Source: Streptomyces sp. R28 (GTDB taxonomy: Bacteria > Actinomycetota > Actinomycetes > Streptomycetales > Streptomycetaceae). Taken from it: DNA of 64,000 nt. Shown in pieces: positions 36,123 through 47,775 of the stretch (its first letter is position 1; the number at the start of each line of letters is the position of its first letter). The stretch lies in NCBI RefSeq assembly GCF_041052385.1, contig NZ_CP163439.1, positions 744,001 through 808,000 on the forward strand, given 5' to 3'. The notes beneath the pieces were generated by a model, which did not search any database, was not told the DNA's origin, and saw only the letters and a list, made by a program, of their open reading frames with translations. The position numbers and the translations under genes are program-made.

Positions 36123-37652
36123 CTACGCCTCGGGTTCGACCCAGGCCAGCCCGTCCGCCGACGCCACCAGACCGCCGGGCCGCAGCGGCGCCTCCGTCTC
36201 CAACGGCCCGCCGAACAGCCCGCGTTCCTGCAGGGCGGTTCCCTCCTGGAACACCTGTCGGAAGCTCTTGGACTCGTAGAGCGGATTGCGCAGGTCGTCG
36301 GCGTCGGGAAGGCGGCGCACGGCCCGCTCGAAGTCGTCGGCGACGGTCTCAAGGCGTGCGCCCACCGGCCCGGCCCCGGTGAGCGACGTGTCGCCGGACG
36401 CCAGACCGCCCACCAGCTCGACGAACGCCTCGAGTTCCGTCGAGCCGACGTTGGTGACCTTGCGCGCCTTCCAGAAGTACGACCGTTCGTCCTGGTGCAT
36501 GTCGTAGAAGGAGACGAGGAAGTCGTGGAACAGGCCGTACTCGTGCCGGTAGCGGGCCTCGAACTCGGTGAACAGCCGGTCCTCGTCCAGGGCTGCGGAG
36601 AGGTAGCCGTTGATGGACCGGGCGGCGAGCAGGCCGCCGTACGTCGCGAGATGGACCCCGCTCGACAGCACCGGATCGACGAAGCACGCCGCGTCTCCGA
36701 CGAGCACCATGCCGGGCCGCCACAGCCGTGACTTCCAGTACGACCAGTCCTTGCGGACGCGAACCTGGTCGTAAGGCGGCTCGATGGCCTGTGGGACGCC
36801 GTCGAGGAAGCCGCGTACCTCCGGGCAGGCGTCGATCAGGTAGCGCCAGGCGGTCGCCGGGTCCCGCTGGATCGCCTCGGCGTTCTCGCGGGCGACCACG
36901 GCTCCGACGCTGGTCAGGTCGTCCCGGAGCGGGATGTACCAGATCCAGCCCTCGTCGAAGGCGGCGCAGAAGATGTTGCCGTCGTTCGGTGCCGGGAGCC
37001 GGGCGCCGCCGGCGAAGTAGCCGAACACCGCGATGTTGCGGAAGAACTCGGAGTAGGTCCGTTTCCCACCGACGTGCGGGTGGATCCTGCTGCCGTTGCC
37101 GGAGGCGTCCACGACGTACCGGGCGGCGGCCTCGCGGACCTCGCCGCCGGGACCGGTCCAGCGCACCCCGCGGACCCGCCCCTGCTCGCCTTCGTCGGCG
37201 AGCACGCCGGTCACGCGGCAGCCCTCCCGGACGTCGACGCCGACCCGGCGTGCGTTGTCGAGGAGGATCGCGTCGAACCGGGACCGCTCGACCTGGTAGG
37301 CGAACGAGGTCGGGTCGGCCAGCCGGGGCGACAGTGCGAAGGAGAACTGCCAGGGGTCGCGGTTCCGGCCCCAGCGGAAGGTGCCGCCGCGCTTCAGCTT
37401 GAAGCCCGCGGCGGCCATCTCGCCCTCGACGCCGAGGATCCGGCACACACCGTGCACGGTGGACGGGAGCAGGGACTCGCCGATCTGGTACCGGGGGAAG
37501 GTCTCCTTCTCGACGAGGAGGACACGATGGCCGTGCAGGGCGACGGCCGCCGAGATGGTGGCCCCGGCCGGGCCACCGCCCACCACGATGACGTCGAAGT
37601 CCTGCGTGGGCTTGGCGGAACTCGCAGAACTCACGGAACTCACCGAACTCAC
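36123..37652 (-). CDS. FADH2-dependent halogenase (flavin-binding)
   Basis: 509 residues. FAD site [20 protein letters not shown], then [40 protein letters not shown] with a candidate conserved Lys; the halogenase-type WxWxIP motif in [11 protein letters not shown]; and [20 protein letters not shown]. This set matches flavin halogenases of the PrnC/CndH/ClmK group, which chlorinate or brominate phenols, pyrroles or carrier-bound substrates via hypohalous acid. The gene overlaps the PKS stop by four bases (GTGA), so it is translated with it and very likely halogenates the polyketide or its starter. A non-halogenating flavin oxidase is the main alternative. The N-terminus has a 9-base imperfect repeat with several GTG codons, so the exact start is ambiguous. 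Confidence 0.85.
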   Translation of the reverse strand: MSSVSSVSSASSAKPTQDFDVIVVGGGPAGATISAAVALHGHRVLLVEKETFPRYQIGESLLPSTVHGVCRILGVEGEMAAAGFKLKRGGTFRWGRNRDPWQFSFALSPRLADPTSFAYQVERSRFDAILLDNARRVGVDVREGCRVTGVLADEGEQGRVRGVRWTGPGGEVREAAARYVVDASGNGSRIHPHVGGKRTYSEFFRNIAVFGYFAGGARLPAPNDGNIFCAAFDEGWIWYIPLRDDLTSVGAVVARENAEAIQRDPATAWRYLIDACPEVRGFLDGVPQAIEPPYDQVRVRKDWSYWKSRLWRPGMVLVGDAACFVDPVLSSGVHLATYGGLLAARSINGYLSAALDEDRLFTEFEARYRHEYGLFHDFLVSFYDMHQDERSYFWKARKVTNVGSTELEAFVELVGGLASGDTSLTGAGPVGARLETVADDFERAVRRLPDADDLRNPLYESKSFRQVFQEGTALQERGLFGGPLETEAPLRPGGLVASADGLAWVEPEA

Positions 37653-37655
37653 TGG
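37620..37655 (-). repeat. Overlapping 9-base repeats at halogenase start
   Basis: Four imperfect copies of GTGAGTTCS encode [12 protein letters not shown] at the very start of the halogenase. Three in-frame GTG codons could all serve as start. The first overlaps the PKS stop codon. Confidence 0.8.
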
Positions 37656-40600
37656 TTCTCCTTCGCCGTTCGTGCGTCGATCCAGGTGCGGATCGCCGAC
37701 ACGGTTGTCTCCGCGTGTTCCTGCATCATCGTCAGGTGGTCGCCGGGGACCTCCACGACGTCGTGCGCGGTGGGCCAGGAGGTCCGCCAGTCGTCCGCGT
37801 CCGAGAAGGCCGCCATGGCGGGTGTGGGCCGCAGGGCGCGCACCAGGAGCGTGGGCGTGGCGACCGGCTCGGGATCCCAGTCGAGGAAGATCCGGTTGTA
37901 GGCCCCCATCGCGGCCAGGACGCTGTCGTCGTCCCCGGTGAGGACGGGCTCTCCGGTGTCCTGCGGCGGCGGGGCTGCCAGGGACAGCAGCCAGTCCTTG
38001 CCGCTGTTGTCCGGCGTGATGTGGTAGGTGTCCAGCAGTACCAGGCCGGTCGGTATCCGGCCGTTGTTCTCCAGCTCGTGGGCCACCAGTTGCGCCACGT
38101 TGCCACCCGCCGACCGTCCTACGACCACGAAGGGTCCGTCCCCGACGTGCCGCAGCACGCTCTCGGCGTGCGTACGCGCCAGCGCGGCGCGGTCCTCGGG
38201 CACGGCGGGACCGGCGCCGATACCGGGGTGCGGGAACTCCACCACGTCCAGGTCGTCCTGGAAAGCGCGGTGGAAGCGAGGGAAGTCTCCTCCGCCCGAT
38301 ACGAGCGAGGGCTGGTAGGCGGGGAAGTAGACGACCGTCGGCCTTTGGGAGCCGGGGCGGCCGTGGGAGCGGCGGATCGGGGGCAGAGCGTGCTCACGGC
38401 CTCGGGCGGCCGGGAAGGTGGGCAGCGCCCAGGACGCGGTGACGAGCAGGTGCACCGCCGCCACCGGTTGTCCGCAGGCGCTGACCGTGCGGAACAGAGA
38501 GGACAGGGTGTAGGCGGGCCGCTCTGCCCCAGCGGCCTTGGGCGCCTCTGTGGCATCGAGGGCTGCCGCGGCCGTCGGCTCGCCGTCCAGCAGGCCGAGC
38601 AGGTGGCGTGCCAGCTCCTCGGCCGTGCGGTGCTCGAACACCACGGCCGCCGACAGCCGGAGACCCAGCGCCATGCTCAGCCGGTTGCGGATCTGCACGG
38701 CGGTGAGGGAGTCGAACCCCAGGTCGGCGAGGTTCTTGCCGGTCGGTAGCGCGTCGGCGTTCGGGTATCCGAGCACCGCGGCCACGTCGGCCCGCAGCAG
38801 CTCCACGAGCGCCGCTTCCCGCTCGCCCGGGGATATGGAGGACAGCCGCTTGCGCCAGGCTCCCGGCTCCAGCATCTGCCCAGGAGAGCCGGAGGCCGAC
38901 GCCGCGGCGGGCGGCCGGTGCTGACGGACCAGTGCGCGCAACGGCGGTGGCACGTGTCCCGCACCGGACCGCAACGCCGCCCGGTCCAGCAGGACCGGCG
39001 CCAGGACCGGCTCCGTCGAGTGCAGCGCGGCGTCGAACAGAGCCAGGCCCTGCTCGGTTGACAGGGGCACGAGCACCTCGCGTGGATCTGTGCGCTGTGG
39101 GCGCTGTCGGGGCTGCTCCCCCGCCATGCCGCCGGCGTGCTCCCACGGACCCCACGCCAGCGAGAGCGTCGGCAGTCCTTCGGCGGCGCGGCGGCGGGCG
39201 AGGGCGTCGAGGAAGGAGTTCGCGGCCGCGTAGTTGCCCTGGCCCGCCCGGCCCAGCAGACCGGAGGCGGAGGAGAACACGACGAACGCCGAAAGACCCA
39301 TGTCCCGGGTCAGTTCATGCAGATTCCAGGCCGCGTCGGCCTTCGGCCGCAGTACGGCCGCCATCCGCTCGGGGGTCAGGGAGTCCAGCACGCCGTCGTC
39401 GATGACCCCGGCGGCGTGCACCACGGCGGTCAGCGGCGGCTCGCAGCGCCGGATCACCTCGGCCAGCGCGGCTCGGTCGGCCGCGTCACAGGCCACGATG
39501 CCGACCCGCTCCGCCCCCAACTTCGCCAGTTCACCGCGCAGTTCCTCGGCTCCGGGTGCCTGCGGCCCGCGGCGTCCGGTCAGCACCAGATGCCGTACGC
39601 CGTGTCCGGCGACCAGGTGACGTGCCAGTTCCGCGCCCAGGGCACCGGTGCCTCCGGTGATGAGCACCGTGCCGTCCCCTCCGAGGGCAGCCCCCGCGCC
39701 GGAAAGGTCATCGACCGCCGCCAGTCGTGGAACGGTCACCTGCCCGCCCCGCACTCGGAGCTGGGACTCGCCGGTAGCGACGGCCTGCGGCAGCATTCGC
39801 AGCGAATCGGGCCGCCCGTCCACATCCACCAGGACGACACGACCGGGCAGCTCCGACTGCGCCGTACGCACCAGTCCCCAGACCGCCGCACCCGCCAGGT
39901 CCGGCACCGGGCCGGTGGCGTCCCGCGTCACCACGACCAGCCGTGAGCCGGCCGCGCCCGGATCGTCCTGCCAGTCCTGGAGCGCCCTGAGCACCCTGCC
40001 GGTCAACTCGTACACAGCGGGCAGCGGATCGGAACCGTACGCACCGGCGACAGCCGTGACGGCGACGAACTCGGGGTGCACAGCGCCGGGCAGGAACTCG
40101 GCGAGGTCCAGCTCGTCCGGTCCGCGCACCGCCCAGCCTCGCGTATCGGCGTTGCCGGGAAGTTCGAGGGTGCCCCATTCAGGGCGCAGCAGCGACCTTC
40201 GTACGATGTCGTCCGCGTCGCCCGTCGCGCCGGCCCGGTCGGCCCCCTCGGCCGGGAGTTCCCTGGTGGCCAGCGAGTCCACGCGCGCCACGAGTCGACC
40301 GGACGGGTCGGCCAGGGTCAGCGAGACCGTGTCCGGGCCTGTCGACGTCACCCTGACCCGCAGCTGTGTGGCTCCCGAGGCGTGCAGGCTCACTCCGCTC
40401 CACGCGAACGGCACACGCACCGTGCCCGCGTCGGCGGGCGCGGCCAGCAGCGGTGCGTGCAACGCGGCGTCGAACAGCGCCGGGTGGATTCCGAAGCGGC
40501 CCGCTTCCGAGGTGTGTGACGCGGGCAGCCGGACCTCCGCGAAGACGTCGTCGCCGCGCCGCCAGAGCGCGCCGACGTTCTGGAAGGCAGGCCCGTAGGC

Positions 40601-43600
40601 GAGCCCGGCATCGGCGAGGGCGGCGTAGGCGTCAGTGAGATCCATCGCCTCGGCGCCTTGGGGCGGCCACGCGATGGTCTCGCCCTCCGCCGCACGTCCG
40701 CGGCCCAGGTAGCCGGAGACGTTCCGGGTCCACGGAGCGTCCTCGGCAAAATCCCCGGCCGAGTCCTCCGGCCGGGAGTAGATGTCGACCGGCCGCCGGC
40801 CCGAGTCGTCCTGCGCACCCACCACGACCTGAACGCGCACCCTCGCGGAACCGGGCAGAGCGAGCGGCGACAGCATCACGAGTTCGTCGACCGCACCGCA
40901 GCCCGTCTCGTCGCCCGCCCGCACGGCCATCTCCACGAACACCGTCGCCGGCACGATCACCCTCCCGGCGACGACATGGTCCGCGAGCCACGGGTGGGCG
41001 GCCAGGGACAACAGCCCGGTCAGCACGGTCCGCTCGGTGTCCGGCACCGGGAACGCCGGGCTCAGCAGCGCCCCGGCCTCGGCCGCCCCCGGGCGCGGTG
41101 CGTCCAGCCAGTACCGCTGCCGCTGGAAGGCGTACGTCGGCAGATCCACGCGCCGCGCGCCGGAACCCGCGTACACCGCAGTCCAGTCGACAGCGGCCCC
41201 GGCCACATGCAGCCGGGCCACGGCCGACAGGAGCGTCTCCGGTTCGTGCGCCCCGCCTCGCGTGGCCACGGCGAGAACGGCGCCGCTCGTGGACGCGTCG
41301 GTCAGACAGTCGGTGGCCGCCGCGGTGAGGGCGGGCCCAGGGCCGAGTTCCAGGTAGGCCGAGACTCCGTCGTCCGCGAGCCGGCGCACGGCGTCGGCGA
41401 AGCGCACGGGCTGCCGGGCGGGCCGCGCCCAGTACTCGGGCGAGCACAGTTCCGCAGGCTCGGCGAGTCTGCCCGTCACGGTGGAGACGATCGGGATGCG
41501 CGGTGGCCGGAAGGTCAACTCCCGGGCGATGCTCAGGAATTCGTCGAGCATCAGCTCCACCAGGGGCGAGTGGAAGGCGTGACTCACCCGCAACCGTACG
41601 GCCCTACGCCCACGTGCCTCGAAGCCGGCCGCAACAGCGAGCACGGCGTCCTCCACGCCCGAGATCACCACCGAACGGGGCCCGTTGACGGATGCGATCG
41701 CCACCCGCGCAGCCAACTCCGCCAGCGCTGGGAGTACTTCCTCCTCGGTCGCGTCCAGCGCCACCATCGCGCCACCGTCGGGCAACGCCTGCATCAGCCG
41801 GCCGCGCGCGGCGACGAGCCTTGCCGCGTCGGGCAGATCGAGTACACCGGCGACATGCGCGGCCGCCAACTCGCCGACGGAGTGGCCCACGAGCCGGTCG
41901 GCTCGAACGCCCCAGGACTCCAGCAGCCGGAACAACGCCACCTCGAAGGCGAACAGTCCGGCCTGTGTGAAGTCCGTACGGTCCACCAGCGCGGCTTCCG
42001 GTGTGCCCGGCTCGGCGGACAGCACCCCGCTCAGTGGCTGTGGGAGAAGGGCGTCCAGACACCGGCACACCCCGTCGAAGGCTTCGGCGAAGACGGGGAA
42101 GGCGGCGCGCAGTTCGGCGCCCATCCGGGGGCGCTGGGCACCTTGCCCGGTGAACAGGAAGGCCGTACGGATCTCCGGGTCCGCCAGTCCTCGCACGACT
42201 CCGGTCACGTCCCGGCCCTGCGCGAACGCGTTCAGCGCGTCCAGCATCCGGGTCCGGTCGCCGGTCGCAACGAGCGCACGGTGGGTGAGGGCGGAGCGCG
42301 ACACCGTGAGGGAGTAGGCGATGTCGGCGGGCGACAGGCTCGGCCGGTTCGCCGCTTCGGCCGCGAGCCGTCGGGCCTCGGCGCGCAGGGCTGGTTCGTC
42401 GGCGGCGGAGAGCAGCCACGGAACGGGAGGCGGCGCGGCTGTCTCCTGGGAGACCGCCGAAAGCCCGGCCCGGGGCCCTGACGCCGCCTCCGGTGCCGCT
42501 GCCTCCGGCGCCTCCTGCAGAATCACATGCGCGTTGGTCCCGCCGATCCCGAAGGCCGAGACCCCCGCACGCCGCGGGCGCACCGAGGCCGGCCAGGGCC
42601 GGGACTCGGTCAGCAGTTCCACCCGGCCCGAGGACCAGTCGACGTGCGGTGTGGGCGAGTCGGCGTACAGGGTCCGGGGCAGTTCACCGTGCCGCATGGC
42701 CTGCACCATCTTGATGACTCCGGCGACTCCGGCCGCCGCCTGCGTGTGCCCCAGGTTGGACTTGACCGACCCGAGCCACAGCGGCTGCTCGCGGCCTTGT
42801 CCGTACGTGGCCAGGAGGGCCTGCGCCTCGATGGGGTCGCCCAGCCGGGTGCCCGTACCGTGGGCTTCCACCACGTCGACGTCACCGCCGCGCAGCCCCG
42901 CGTCCGCCAACGCCTGCCTGATCAGCTGCTGCTGAGCAGGCCCGTGGGGCGCGGTGAGTCCGTTGGACGCGCCGTCGGAGTTGACGGCGGAGCCGCGGAG
43001 TACGGCCAGCACCGGATGGCCGGCCCGCCGCGCGTCGGACAGCCGCTCCAGCAGGACGAGTCCCACGCCCTCGCCCCAGGCCGTACCGTCGGCCGCCGCC
43101 GAGAACGACTTGCAGCGCCCGTCCGGCGACAGCCCGCGCTGCCGGCTGAAGGCGAGGAACGGTTTGGGCGTCGCCATCACCGTGACCCCGCCGGCCAGCG
43201 CCAGCGAGCACTCGCCCGAGCGCAGCGCCCGCGCGGCCCAGTGCAGTGCCACGAGCGAGGACGAGCACGCGGTGTCGACCGTGATCGCGGGACCGCGCAG
43301 ACCGTACGCATAGGAGATCCGCCCGGAGGCCACGCTGCCCGCCGAGCCCAGGCCCAGGTGCGCCTCCAACTCGTGGTAGCGGGTGAAGCGAGCGGCGTAG
43401 TCGCCGTGCATCACGCCGACGAACACCCCGGTGTCGCTCTCGCGCAGCGACGCCGGGTCGATCCCGGCCCGCTCCCACACCTCCCAGGACGTCTCCAGGA
43501 GCAGCCGCTGCTGCGGATCCATCGCGAGCGCCTCGCGCGGCGAGATCCCGAACAGCCCGGCGTCGAACTCCGCGGCCCGGTGCAGGAATCCGCCGTGTCG

Positions 43601-45688
43601 CGTGTACGACGTGCCGATCCGGTCGGGATCGGGGTCGTACAGGGCGTCCAGGTCCCAGCCGCGGTCGGTCGGGAACTCCGAGATGGCGTCCCGGCCCTGC
43701 GACACCAACTCCCACAGATCCTCCGGGGAGTCGACGTCACCCGGATACCGGCAGCCCATGGCGACGATCGCGATGGGGTCGTCCTGAAGGGACCGGTCCT
43801 GTCCGCCGTACGCCTGCGGGTGCCGCACGGGCCCTGCCTCGAAGAGCGCGGCGCGCAGGTACCGGGCCACCTCGGCCGATGTCGGATGGTCGAAGACCAG
43901 CGTCGCCGGCAGGCTCAGGCCGGTCAGGGCACCGAGCCGGTCCACCAGCTCGACCGCACCGGCGGACGTCATGCCGAGATCGGCGAACGGACTGTCCGCG
44001 TCAGGCAGATCGCCCGGCGCACGCCGGCAGACCTCGGCCGTCTCGATGAGGACCGTCTCGCGCAGCACGCGTTCCCGCTCGTCGAGCGAGAGCTCGCGCA
44101 GCCGCTCGCTCAGGGGCGCCTCGACCGCGACCGGGGCGGCCGGAGCGGGGACGACCAGCTCGTGCCGGGCGATCTTGCCGGACGCGGTACGGGGGACCGC
44201 GGCGATCTCGCGGATCTCGGCCGGCACCTTGTAGTCGGCCAGTTGGGCCCGGCATTCGGCGAGCACCCGCCGCGCGTCGATCCCGTCCGGACCTGGTACG
44301 ACGAAGCCGACCGGCACCCCGCCCAGCACGTCGTGCGGCACGCCCACGACCACGGCGTCGGACACGCCGGGACACTGCGACAGGACCTGTTCGATCTCCG
44401 TCGGGTGAATGTTCTCGCCGCCGCGGATGATCAGCTCGCTGACCCGGCCGGTGAGCCTGAGATGGCCGTGCTCGACACGGCGGCCGAGATCGCCGGTGCG
44501 GTACCAGCCGTCCCGCAGCGCGGCGGGCGTCGCCTCGGGCTGCTCGTGGTACCCGGTCATCAGGCCCGGCCCACGCACCCAGATCTCGCCCTCGGCCCCG
44601 TCCCGGACGTCCTCGCCGCTGCCCGGGTCGACGACACGTACCTCGACGCCCGGCACGGGAGGCCCGCAGGAACCGTCGACCCGGGGCCCTTCCGGACGGT
44701 TCACCGCGATCATGCCGCAGGTCTCGGTGCTGCCGTACGCGTCGAGCAGGGGCGCCCCGAGGGTCTCCTCGACGGCCGCGCGCAGAGCGGGACCACTCGG
44801 CGCACCGGCCACGATGCACCTCCGCAGCATCCGCGGGCGGTCGCCGGCCGAGTCGACCAGCCGGTGATACGTCGCGGGCACGCCGGCCAGCATGGTGAAG
44901 GGGCCGCCGAACCCCTCGTAGGCGGTGAGCAGTTCTTGCCGCAGACCGCCCGGCGGCAGCAGCTCACCGGCGATCCGGGCGCTCGCGCCCACGGCCGTCA
45001 CGCCCAGGATCGCCAGCGAGTGGCTGAAGCTGTGGAACAGCGGAAGCGGCCAGAGCAGGCGGTCGTCGGGCGAGAGGCCGAAGATCGGGGCGTAGCAGGC
45101 GGCCACGGACCACAGCGCGGCCCGCTGCGTGGACAGCACTCCCTTGGGCCGGTGGGTGGTACCGGAGGTGTACAGCATCCAGGCCGGATCGTCGAGCCCA
45201 AGCCTGTCGATCTCCGCGGCCCCGTCGCTCTCGGCCGCGCTCTGGAACGACTGGGCCCCGTCCGGTATCGGACCGGTGCCCCTGCCGGTGACCAGGACGC
45301 CCAAGCCGTCGTACGGCTGTCCCAGGCGCCGCAGTTGTGCGAGGTGCGGGGCGTCGGTGATGACGAAGCCGGCGCCACTGTCCTGGAGGAAGTGGGCCAG
45401 CTCCGCGTCGGAGGACCGGGGATTGAGCGGGACGCCGATCATCCCGGCCCGCAGGACGGCGAGGCAACCCTCCACCATCTCCACGCAGTTGCCGAGACAG
45501 ATCGCAACGCGGTCCCCGCGGCGCAGTCCCGTCCGGGTGAGGTACGCCCCCAGCGCGCGGGTGCGACGCTCCAGCTCGGCGTAGGTGACGCTGCGCGAGG
45601 AGTCGGCGTAGGCGACCCGCTGCGCCGCCGACTCGGCGTGCTCCTTCAACAGCTCCGGCAGCGGCCGGATCAGCTCCTCACGCCACAT
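37649..45688 (-). CDS. Monomodular type I polyketide synthase: CoA ligase-ACP-KS-AT-DH-KR-ACP-TE
   Basis: 2,679 residues. Start ATG at 45688, GGAAGG upstream; a TTG five codons earlier is less likely. Domains: acyl-CoA/AMP ligase ~1-515 (LYTSGTT 172-178, YRTGD, GKIARHE); ACP1 ~545-620 (LGMTS, Ser ~575); KS ~637-1060 (active DTACSSS Cys ~808, EAHGTGT His ~943, SNLGHTQ His ~981); AT ~1174-1480 (GHSVGE Ser ~1270; HAFH 1370-1373, malonyl-type); DH ~1560-1800 ([10 protein letters not shown], His 1571; FDAALH, Asp 1740); KR ~2005-2180 ([11 protein letters not shown] in place of the B-type LDD; Ser and Tyr 2153 present); ACP2 ~2290-2360 (GFDSL, Ser ~2327); TE ~2445-2679 (GRSAGG Ser ~2526, Asp ~2553, GDH His ~2651). 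No ER. The ligase should load a free carboxylic acid onto ACP1. The module should add malonyl unit(s) and leave a double bond, and TE releases the acid. Whether it works once or iteratively cannot be read from sequence. All catalytic residues appear intact. Confidence 0.95.
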   Translation of the reverse strand: MWREELIRPLPELLKEHAESAAQRVAYADSSRSVTYAELERRTRALGAYLTRTGLRRGDRVAICLGNCVEMVEGCLAVLRAGMIGVPLNPRSSDAELAHFLQDSGAGFVITDAPHLAQLRRLGQPYDGLGVLVTGRGTGPIPDGAQSFQSAAESDGAAEIDRLGLDDPAWMLYTSGTTHRPKGVLSTQRAALWSVAACYAPIFGLSPDDRLLWPLPLFHSFSHSLAILGVTAVGASARIAGELLPPGGLRQELLTAYEGFGGPFTMLAGVPATYHRLVDSAGDRPRMLRRCIVAGAPSGPALRAAVEETLGAPLLDAYGSTETCGMIAVNRPEGPRVDGSCGPPVPGVEVRVVDPGSGEDVRDGAEGEIWVRGPGLMTGYHEQPEATPAALRDGWYRTGDLGRRVEHGHLRLTGRVSELIIRGGENIHPTEIEQVLSQCPGVSDAVVVGVPHDVLGGVPVGFVVPGPDGIDARRVLAECRAQLADYKVPAEIREIAAVPRTASGKIARHELVVPAPAAPVAVEAPLSERLRELSLDERERVLRETVLIETAEVCRRAPGDLPDADSPFADLGMTSAGAVELVDRLGALTGLSLPATLVFDHPTSAEVARYLRAALFEAGPVRHPQAYGGQDRSLQDDPIAIVAMGCRYPGDVDSPEDLWELVSQGRDAISEFPTDRGWDLDALYDPDPDRIGTSYTRHGGFLHRAAEFDAGLFGISPREALAMDPQQRLLLETSWEVWERAGIDPASLRESDTGVFVGVMHGDYAARFTRYHELEAHLGLGSAGSVASGRISYAYGLRGPAITVDTACSSSLVALHWAARALRSGECSLALAGGVTVMATPKPFLAFSRQRGLSPDGRCKSFSAAADGTAWGEGVGLVLLERLSDARRAGHPVLAVLRGSAVNSDGASNGLTAPHGPAQQQLIRQALADAGLRGGDVDVVEAHGTGTRLGDPIEAQALLATYGQGREQPLWLGSVKSNLGHTQAAAGVAGVIKMVQAMRHGELPRTLYADSPTPHVDWSSGRVELLTESRPWPASVRPRRAGVSAFGIGGTNAHVILQEAPEAAAPEAASGPRAGLSAVSQETAAPPPVPWLLSAADEPALRAEARRLAAEAANRPSLSPADIAYSLTVSRSALTHRALVATGDRTRMLDALNAFAQGRDVTGVVRGLADPEIRTAFLFTGQGAQRPRMGAELRAAFPVFAEAFDGVCRCLDALLPQPLSGVLSAEPGTPEAALVDRTDFTQAGLFAFEVALFRLLESWGVRADRLVGHSVGELAAAHVAGVLDLPDAARLVAARGRLMQALPDGGAMVALDATEEEVLPALAELAARVAIASVNGPRSVVISGVEDAVLAVAAGFEARGRRAVRLRVSHAFHSPLVELMLDEFLSIARELTFRPPRIPIVSTVTGRLAEPAELCSPEYWARPARQPVRFADAVRRLADDGVSAYLELGPGPALTAAATDCLTDASTSGAVLAVATRGGAHEPETLLSAVARLHVAGAAVDWTAVYAGSGARRVDLPTYAFQRQRYWLDAPRPGAAEAGALLSPAFPVPDTERTVLTGLLSLAAHPWLADHVVAGRVIVPATVFVEMAVRAGDETGCGAVDELVMLSPLALPGSARVRVQVVVGAQDDSGRRPVDIYSRPEDSAGDFAEDAPWTRNVSGYLGRGRAAEGETIAWPPQGAEAMDLTDAYAALADAGLAYGPAFQNVGALWRRGDDVFAEVRLPASHTSEAGRFGIHPALFDAALHAPLLAAPADAGTVRVPFAWSGVSLHASGATQLRVRVTSTGPDTVSLTLADPSGRLVARVDSLATRELPAEGADRAGATGDADDIVRRSLLRPEWGTLELPGNADTRGWAVRGPDELDLAEFLPGAVHPEFVAVTAVAGAYGSDPLPAVYELTGRVLRALQDWQDDPGAAGSRLVVVTRDATGPVPDLAGAAVWGLVRTAQSELPGRVVLVDVDGRPDSLRMLPQAVATGESQLRVRGGQVTVPRLAAVDDLSGAGAALGGDGTVLITGGTGALGAELARHLVAGHGVRHLVLTGRRGPQAPGAEELRGELAKLGAERVGIVACDAADRAALAEVIRRCEPPLTAVVHAAGVIDDGVLDSLTPERMAAVLRPKADAAWNLHELTRDMGLSAFVVFSSASGLLGRAGQGNYAAANSFLDALARRRAAEGLPTLSLAWGPWEHAGGMAGEQPRQRPQRTDPREVLVPLSTEQGLALFDAALHSTEPVLAPVLLDRAALRSGAGHVPPPLRALVRQHRPPAAASASGSPGQMLEPGAWRKRLSSISPGEREAALVELLRADVAAVLGYPNADALPTGKNLADLGFDSLTAVQIRNRLSMALGLRLSAAVVFEHRTAEELARHLLGLLDGEPTAAAALDATEAPKAAGAERPAYTLSSLFRTVSACGQPVAAVHLLVTASWALPTFPAARGREHALPPIRRSHGRPGSQRPTVVYFPAYQPSLVSGGGDFPRFHRAFQDDLDVVEFPHPGIGAGPAVPEDRAALARTHAESVLRHVGDGPFVVVGRSAGGNVAQLVAHELENNGRIPTGLVLLDTYHITPDNSGKDWLLSLAAPPPQDTGEPVLTGDDDSVLAAMGAYNRIFLDWDPEPVATPTLLVRALRPTPAMAAFSDADDWRTSWPTAHDVVEVPGDHLTMMQEHAETTVSAIRTWIDARTAKENQ

Positions 45689-46141
45689 GGTCCCGCCTTC
45701 CAATCCCCTCGCGGTTCAACGATGTTGAGCCTACGTGGGAAGCAGCCGCGATGCTCCGGACGACGCCGGGCCTCAGAAGGGCGTGAGTGCCCCGCAAGCG
45801 GCCGACACGGCGGGCGGGCCGTCCGCGAACGGGGCGATGAACCGTGACCGCGACCGCCGTGATGGTGGACGGCCACAACGCCGGATGCCTCGGCGTGCCC
45901 CTGCGTGACCGGTGCGCGCTGTCCGCCATCGCGACACCGAGACCCGGTCTCCCGGCGGGCCGGGTTCACGCCCCGGTGTTGGCCCCGCCCCAAGGCGAAA
46001 CTCCGTCACGCCAGGTGGAACACGGCGCCGCCAGGTGTCGCGCAGGGCACCGCCCCTTGGCACGACGCGGCCCGGCGATGCCGCTGCGCACGCGCTGGCG
46101 GCACCGCCGGGCCCGGTGTCCTGTGTAGATCTACTGTGGAT
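45689..46141. promoter_or_regulatory. Intergenic region upstream of PKS
   Basis: About 450 bases holding the promoter of the PKS-halogenase unit and the 3' end of the protease. Near 46125-46147 are GTAGATCTAC (a 10-base palindrome) and a repeat of GATCTACT, just behind the protease stop. No regulator gene is adjacent. No clear -35/-10 assigned. Confidence 0.5.
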
Positions 46142-47353
46142 CTACTCGGTCACCTTCAGCAGCTTGTTGGGCGTTCCGCTGCTCGGGTTGGTGATCTTGT
46201 CGCCGGTTGCCGCGCCGGTGAGCGCGGTGGCGACCTCGGCGGGAGTGGCGTCCGGGTGACCGGCCAGGTAGACGGCGGCGGCTCCAGTGACATGGGGGGT
46301 GGCCATGGAGGTGCCGGAGATCGTCTTGGTCCCCTGGTCGCTGTCGTTCCAGTCAGAGGTGATGTCCGAGCCCGGCGCGTACAGGTCCACGATCGAGCCG
46401 AAGTTGGAGAAGTCCGACTGGGCGTCGTCCTTGGTGCTGGACGCCACCGTGATGGCCTCGGGGACCCGGGCCGGTGACCCCTGCCCCGCGTCCGCCGACT
46501 CGTTGCCTGCGGCGACCGCGAAGGTGACGCCGGAGGCGATGGCCTTCTTGACCGCCTCGTCGAGAGCGGGGTCCGCGCCGCCGCCGAGGCTCATGTTGGC
46601 CACCGAGGGGCCCTGGTGGTTCTGGGTCACCCAGTCGATGCCGGCGACGACCTGCTCGGTGGTGCCCGAGCCGTTGTCGTCGAGCACACGAACCGCGACG
46701 ATCTTGGCCTTCTTGGCCACACCGTGGGAGGCACCGGCGATGGTTCCCGCCACATGGGTGCCGTGGCCGTTGCCGTCGTCGGCCGTGTCGTCGTTGTCGA
46801 CGGCGTCGAAGCCGGAGGCGGCGCGGCCCTCGAAGTCCTTGTGGCTGATGCGTACGCCGGTGTCGATGACGTACGCGGTCACTCCTTCCCCGGCCTTGTC
46901 CGGGTAGGTGTACTTGCCATCGGCGGCCGTGTCGTTCTGGTCTATGCGGTCCAGGCCCCAGGACGGTGGGTTGTCCTGGGTGGCACTGATGTGGAACTTC
47001 TTGTTCTGGACCACCTTGGACACCGAGGGGTCGGCCGCGAGGCGCTTGGCCTCCGTCTCGGTCAGACTGCCGGCGGAGAAGCCGTTGACAGCCGAGCCGT
47101 AGGTCCGGCCGATCTTGCCACCGTACTCGGCGGCCAGATCCCGCTTCTCGGCCGTGGACGCCTTCTGGTCCAGAAGGACGATGTAGCTGCCGGCCACGGC
47201 TCCTTCGGCGTTCAGACCGTAGACCTTGCCCTCCGCGGGCTGTCCCGCCTGAGCAAGGGGGGACACATAAAGGCCGGTGCCGACGACGGTTGCGACGGCC
47301 GCGATCGCGGTGACGATCTTGGCCTTGCCTGAGCGTTTGTGATGCGCCGTCAA
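46142..47353 (-). CDS. Secreted subtilisin-like serine protease (S8)
   Basis: 403 residues from TTG at 47353 (GGAGA upstream). Signal peptide (KAKIVTAIAAVATVVGTGLY, cleavage likely after AQA). Inhibitor-I9-type propeptide ~45-125 (SYIVLLDQKASTAEKRDLAA, VNGFSAGSLTETEAKRLAAD). Peptidase S8 domain: catalytic Asp in AYVIDTGVRISHKDFEGRA, His in GNGHGTHVAGTIAG, Asn in AAGNESADAG, Ser in SGTSMATPHVTGAAAVYLAG. Proteinase-K/aqualysin-like, no C-terminal extra domain. Exported and activated by cleavage of the propeptide. Stands alone. Confidence 0.95.
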   Translation of the reverse strand: MTAHHKRSGKAKIVTAIAAVATVVGTGLYVSPLAQAGQPAEGKVYGLNAEGAVAGSYIVLLDQKASTAEKRDLAAEYGGKIGRTYGSAVNGFSAGSLTETEAKRLAADPSVSKVVQNKKFHISATQDNPPSWGLDRIDQNDTAADGKYTYPDKAGEGVTAYVIDTGVRISHKDFEGRAASGFDAVDNDDTADDGNGHGTHVAGTIAGASHGVAKKAKIVAVRVLDDNGSGTTEQVVAGIDWVTQNHQGPSVANMSLGGGADPALDEAVKKAIASGVTFAVAAGNESADAGQGSPARVPEAITVASSTKDDAQSDFSNFGSIVDLYAPGSDITSDWNDSDQGTKTISGTSMATPHVTGAAAVYLAGHPDATPAEVATALTGAATGDKITNPSSGTPNKLLKVTE

Positions 47354-47775
47354 GAGGGGTCTCCTCGTGAAGTGGGGGGATTTACGTTCGAACGGCAGCG
47401 CTGCGCGTGCTGAGGAGACTGCCGACTTGTCGCGAGCAGATCAATCTCTTGGTGCGCCCTCGACGCCCTGCGGATGATCGACCTCCACGAGATTCACGCA
47501 CATTCGAAGCAACCCGAGCGCAAATGTGCAGCGCTGAACGCTGGTTGAATCACCAAGGAACGGTCCAGGATTATCTGTGCCGATTCCTTCACCGTCTGGT
47601 CACGTTCGGTGGATTGAGCGTCACCTGGCACAGCGCGCGCAGTGTCGCGGGTAAGAGCAGAGGCGGCATGTCGTCACACGCACAGACGATCGCCGAACTG
47701 TGTTGCCCCCCAACATGTGCGCCTGACCTGCGACCATTCACCAGCCCCGTGGACGCGGATCCACAACAGCACGCC
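47354..47775. promoter_or_regulatory. Upstream region of protease
   Basis: About 420 bases with relatively low GC in places (around 47520-47600). It contains the protease promoter and the 3' end of the LLM gene. No gene recognised; no defined boxes. Confidence 0.4.

Noticed and set aside
42527..45847. Very long open frame (1,106 codons) antisense to the PKS
   Set aside because: Rich in Arg/Gly/Ala/Pro, no family motif, exactly overlaps a well-supported PKS; expected from high GC codon bias.
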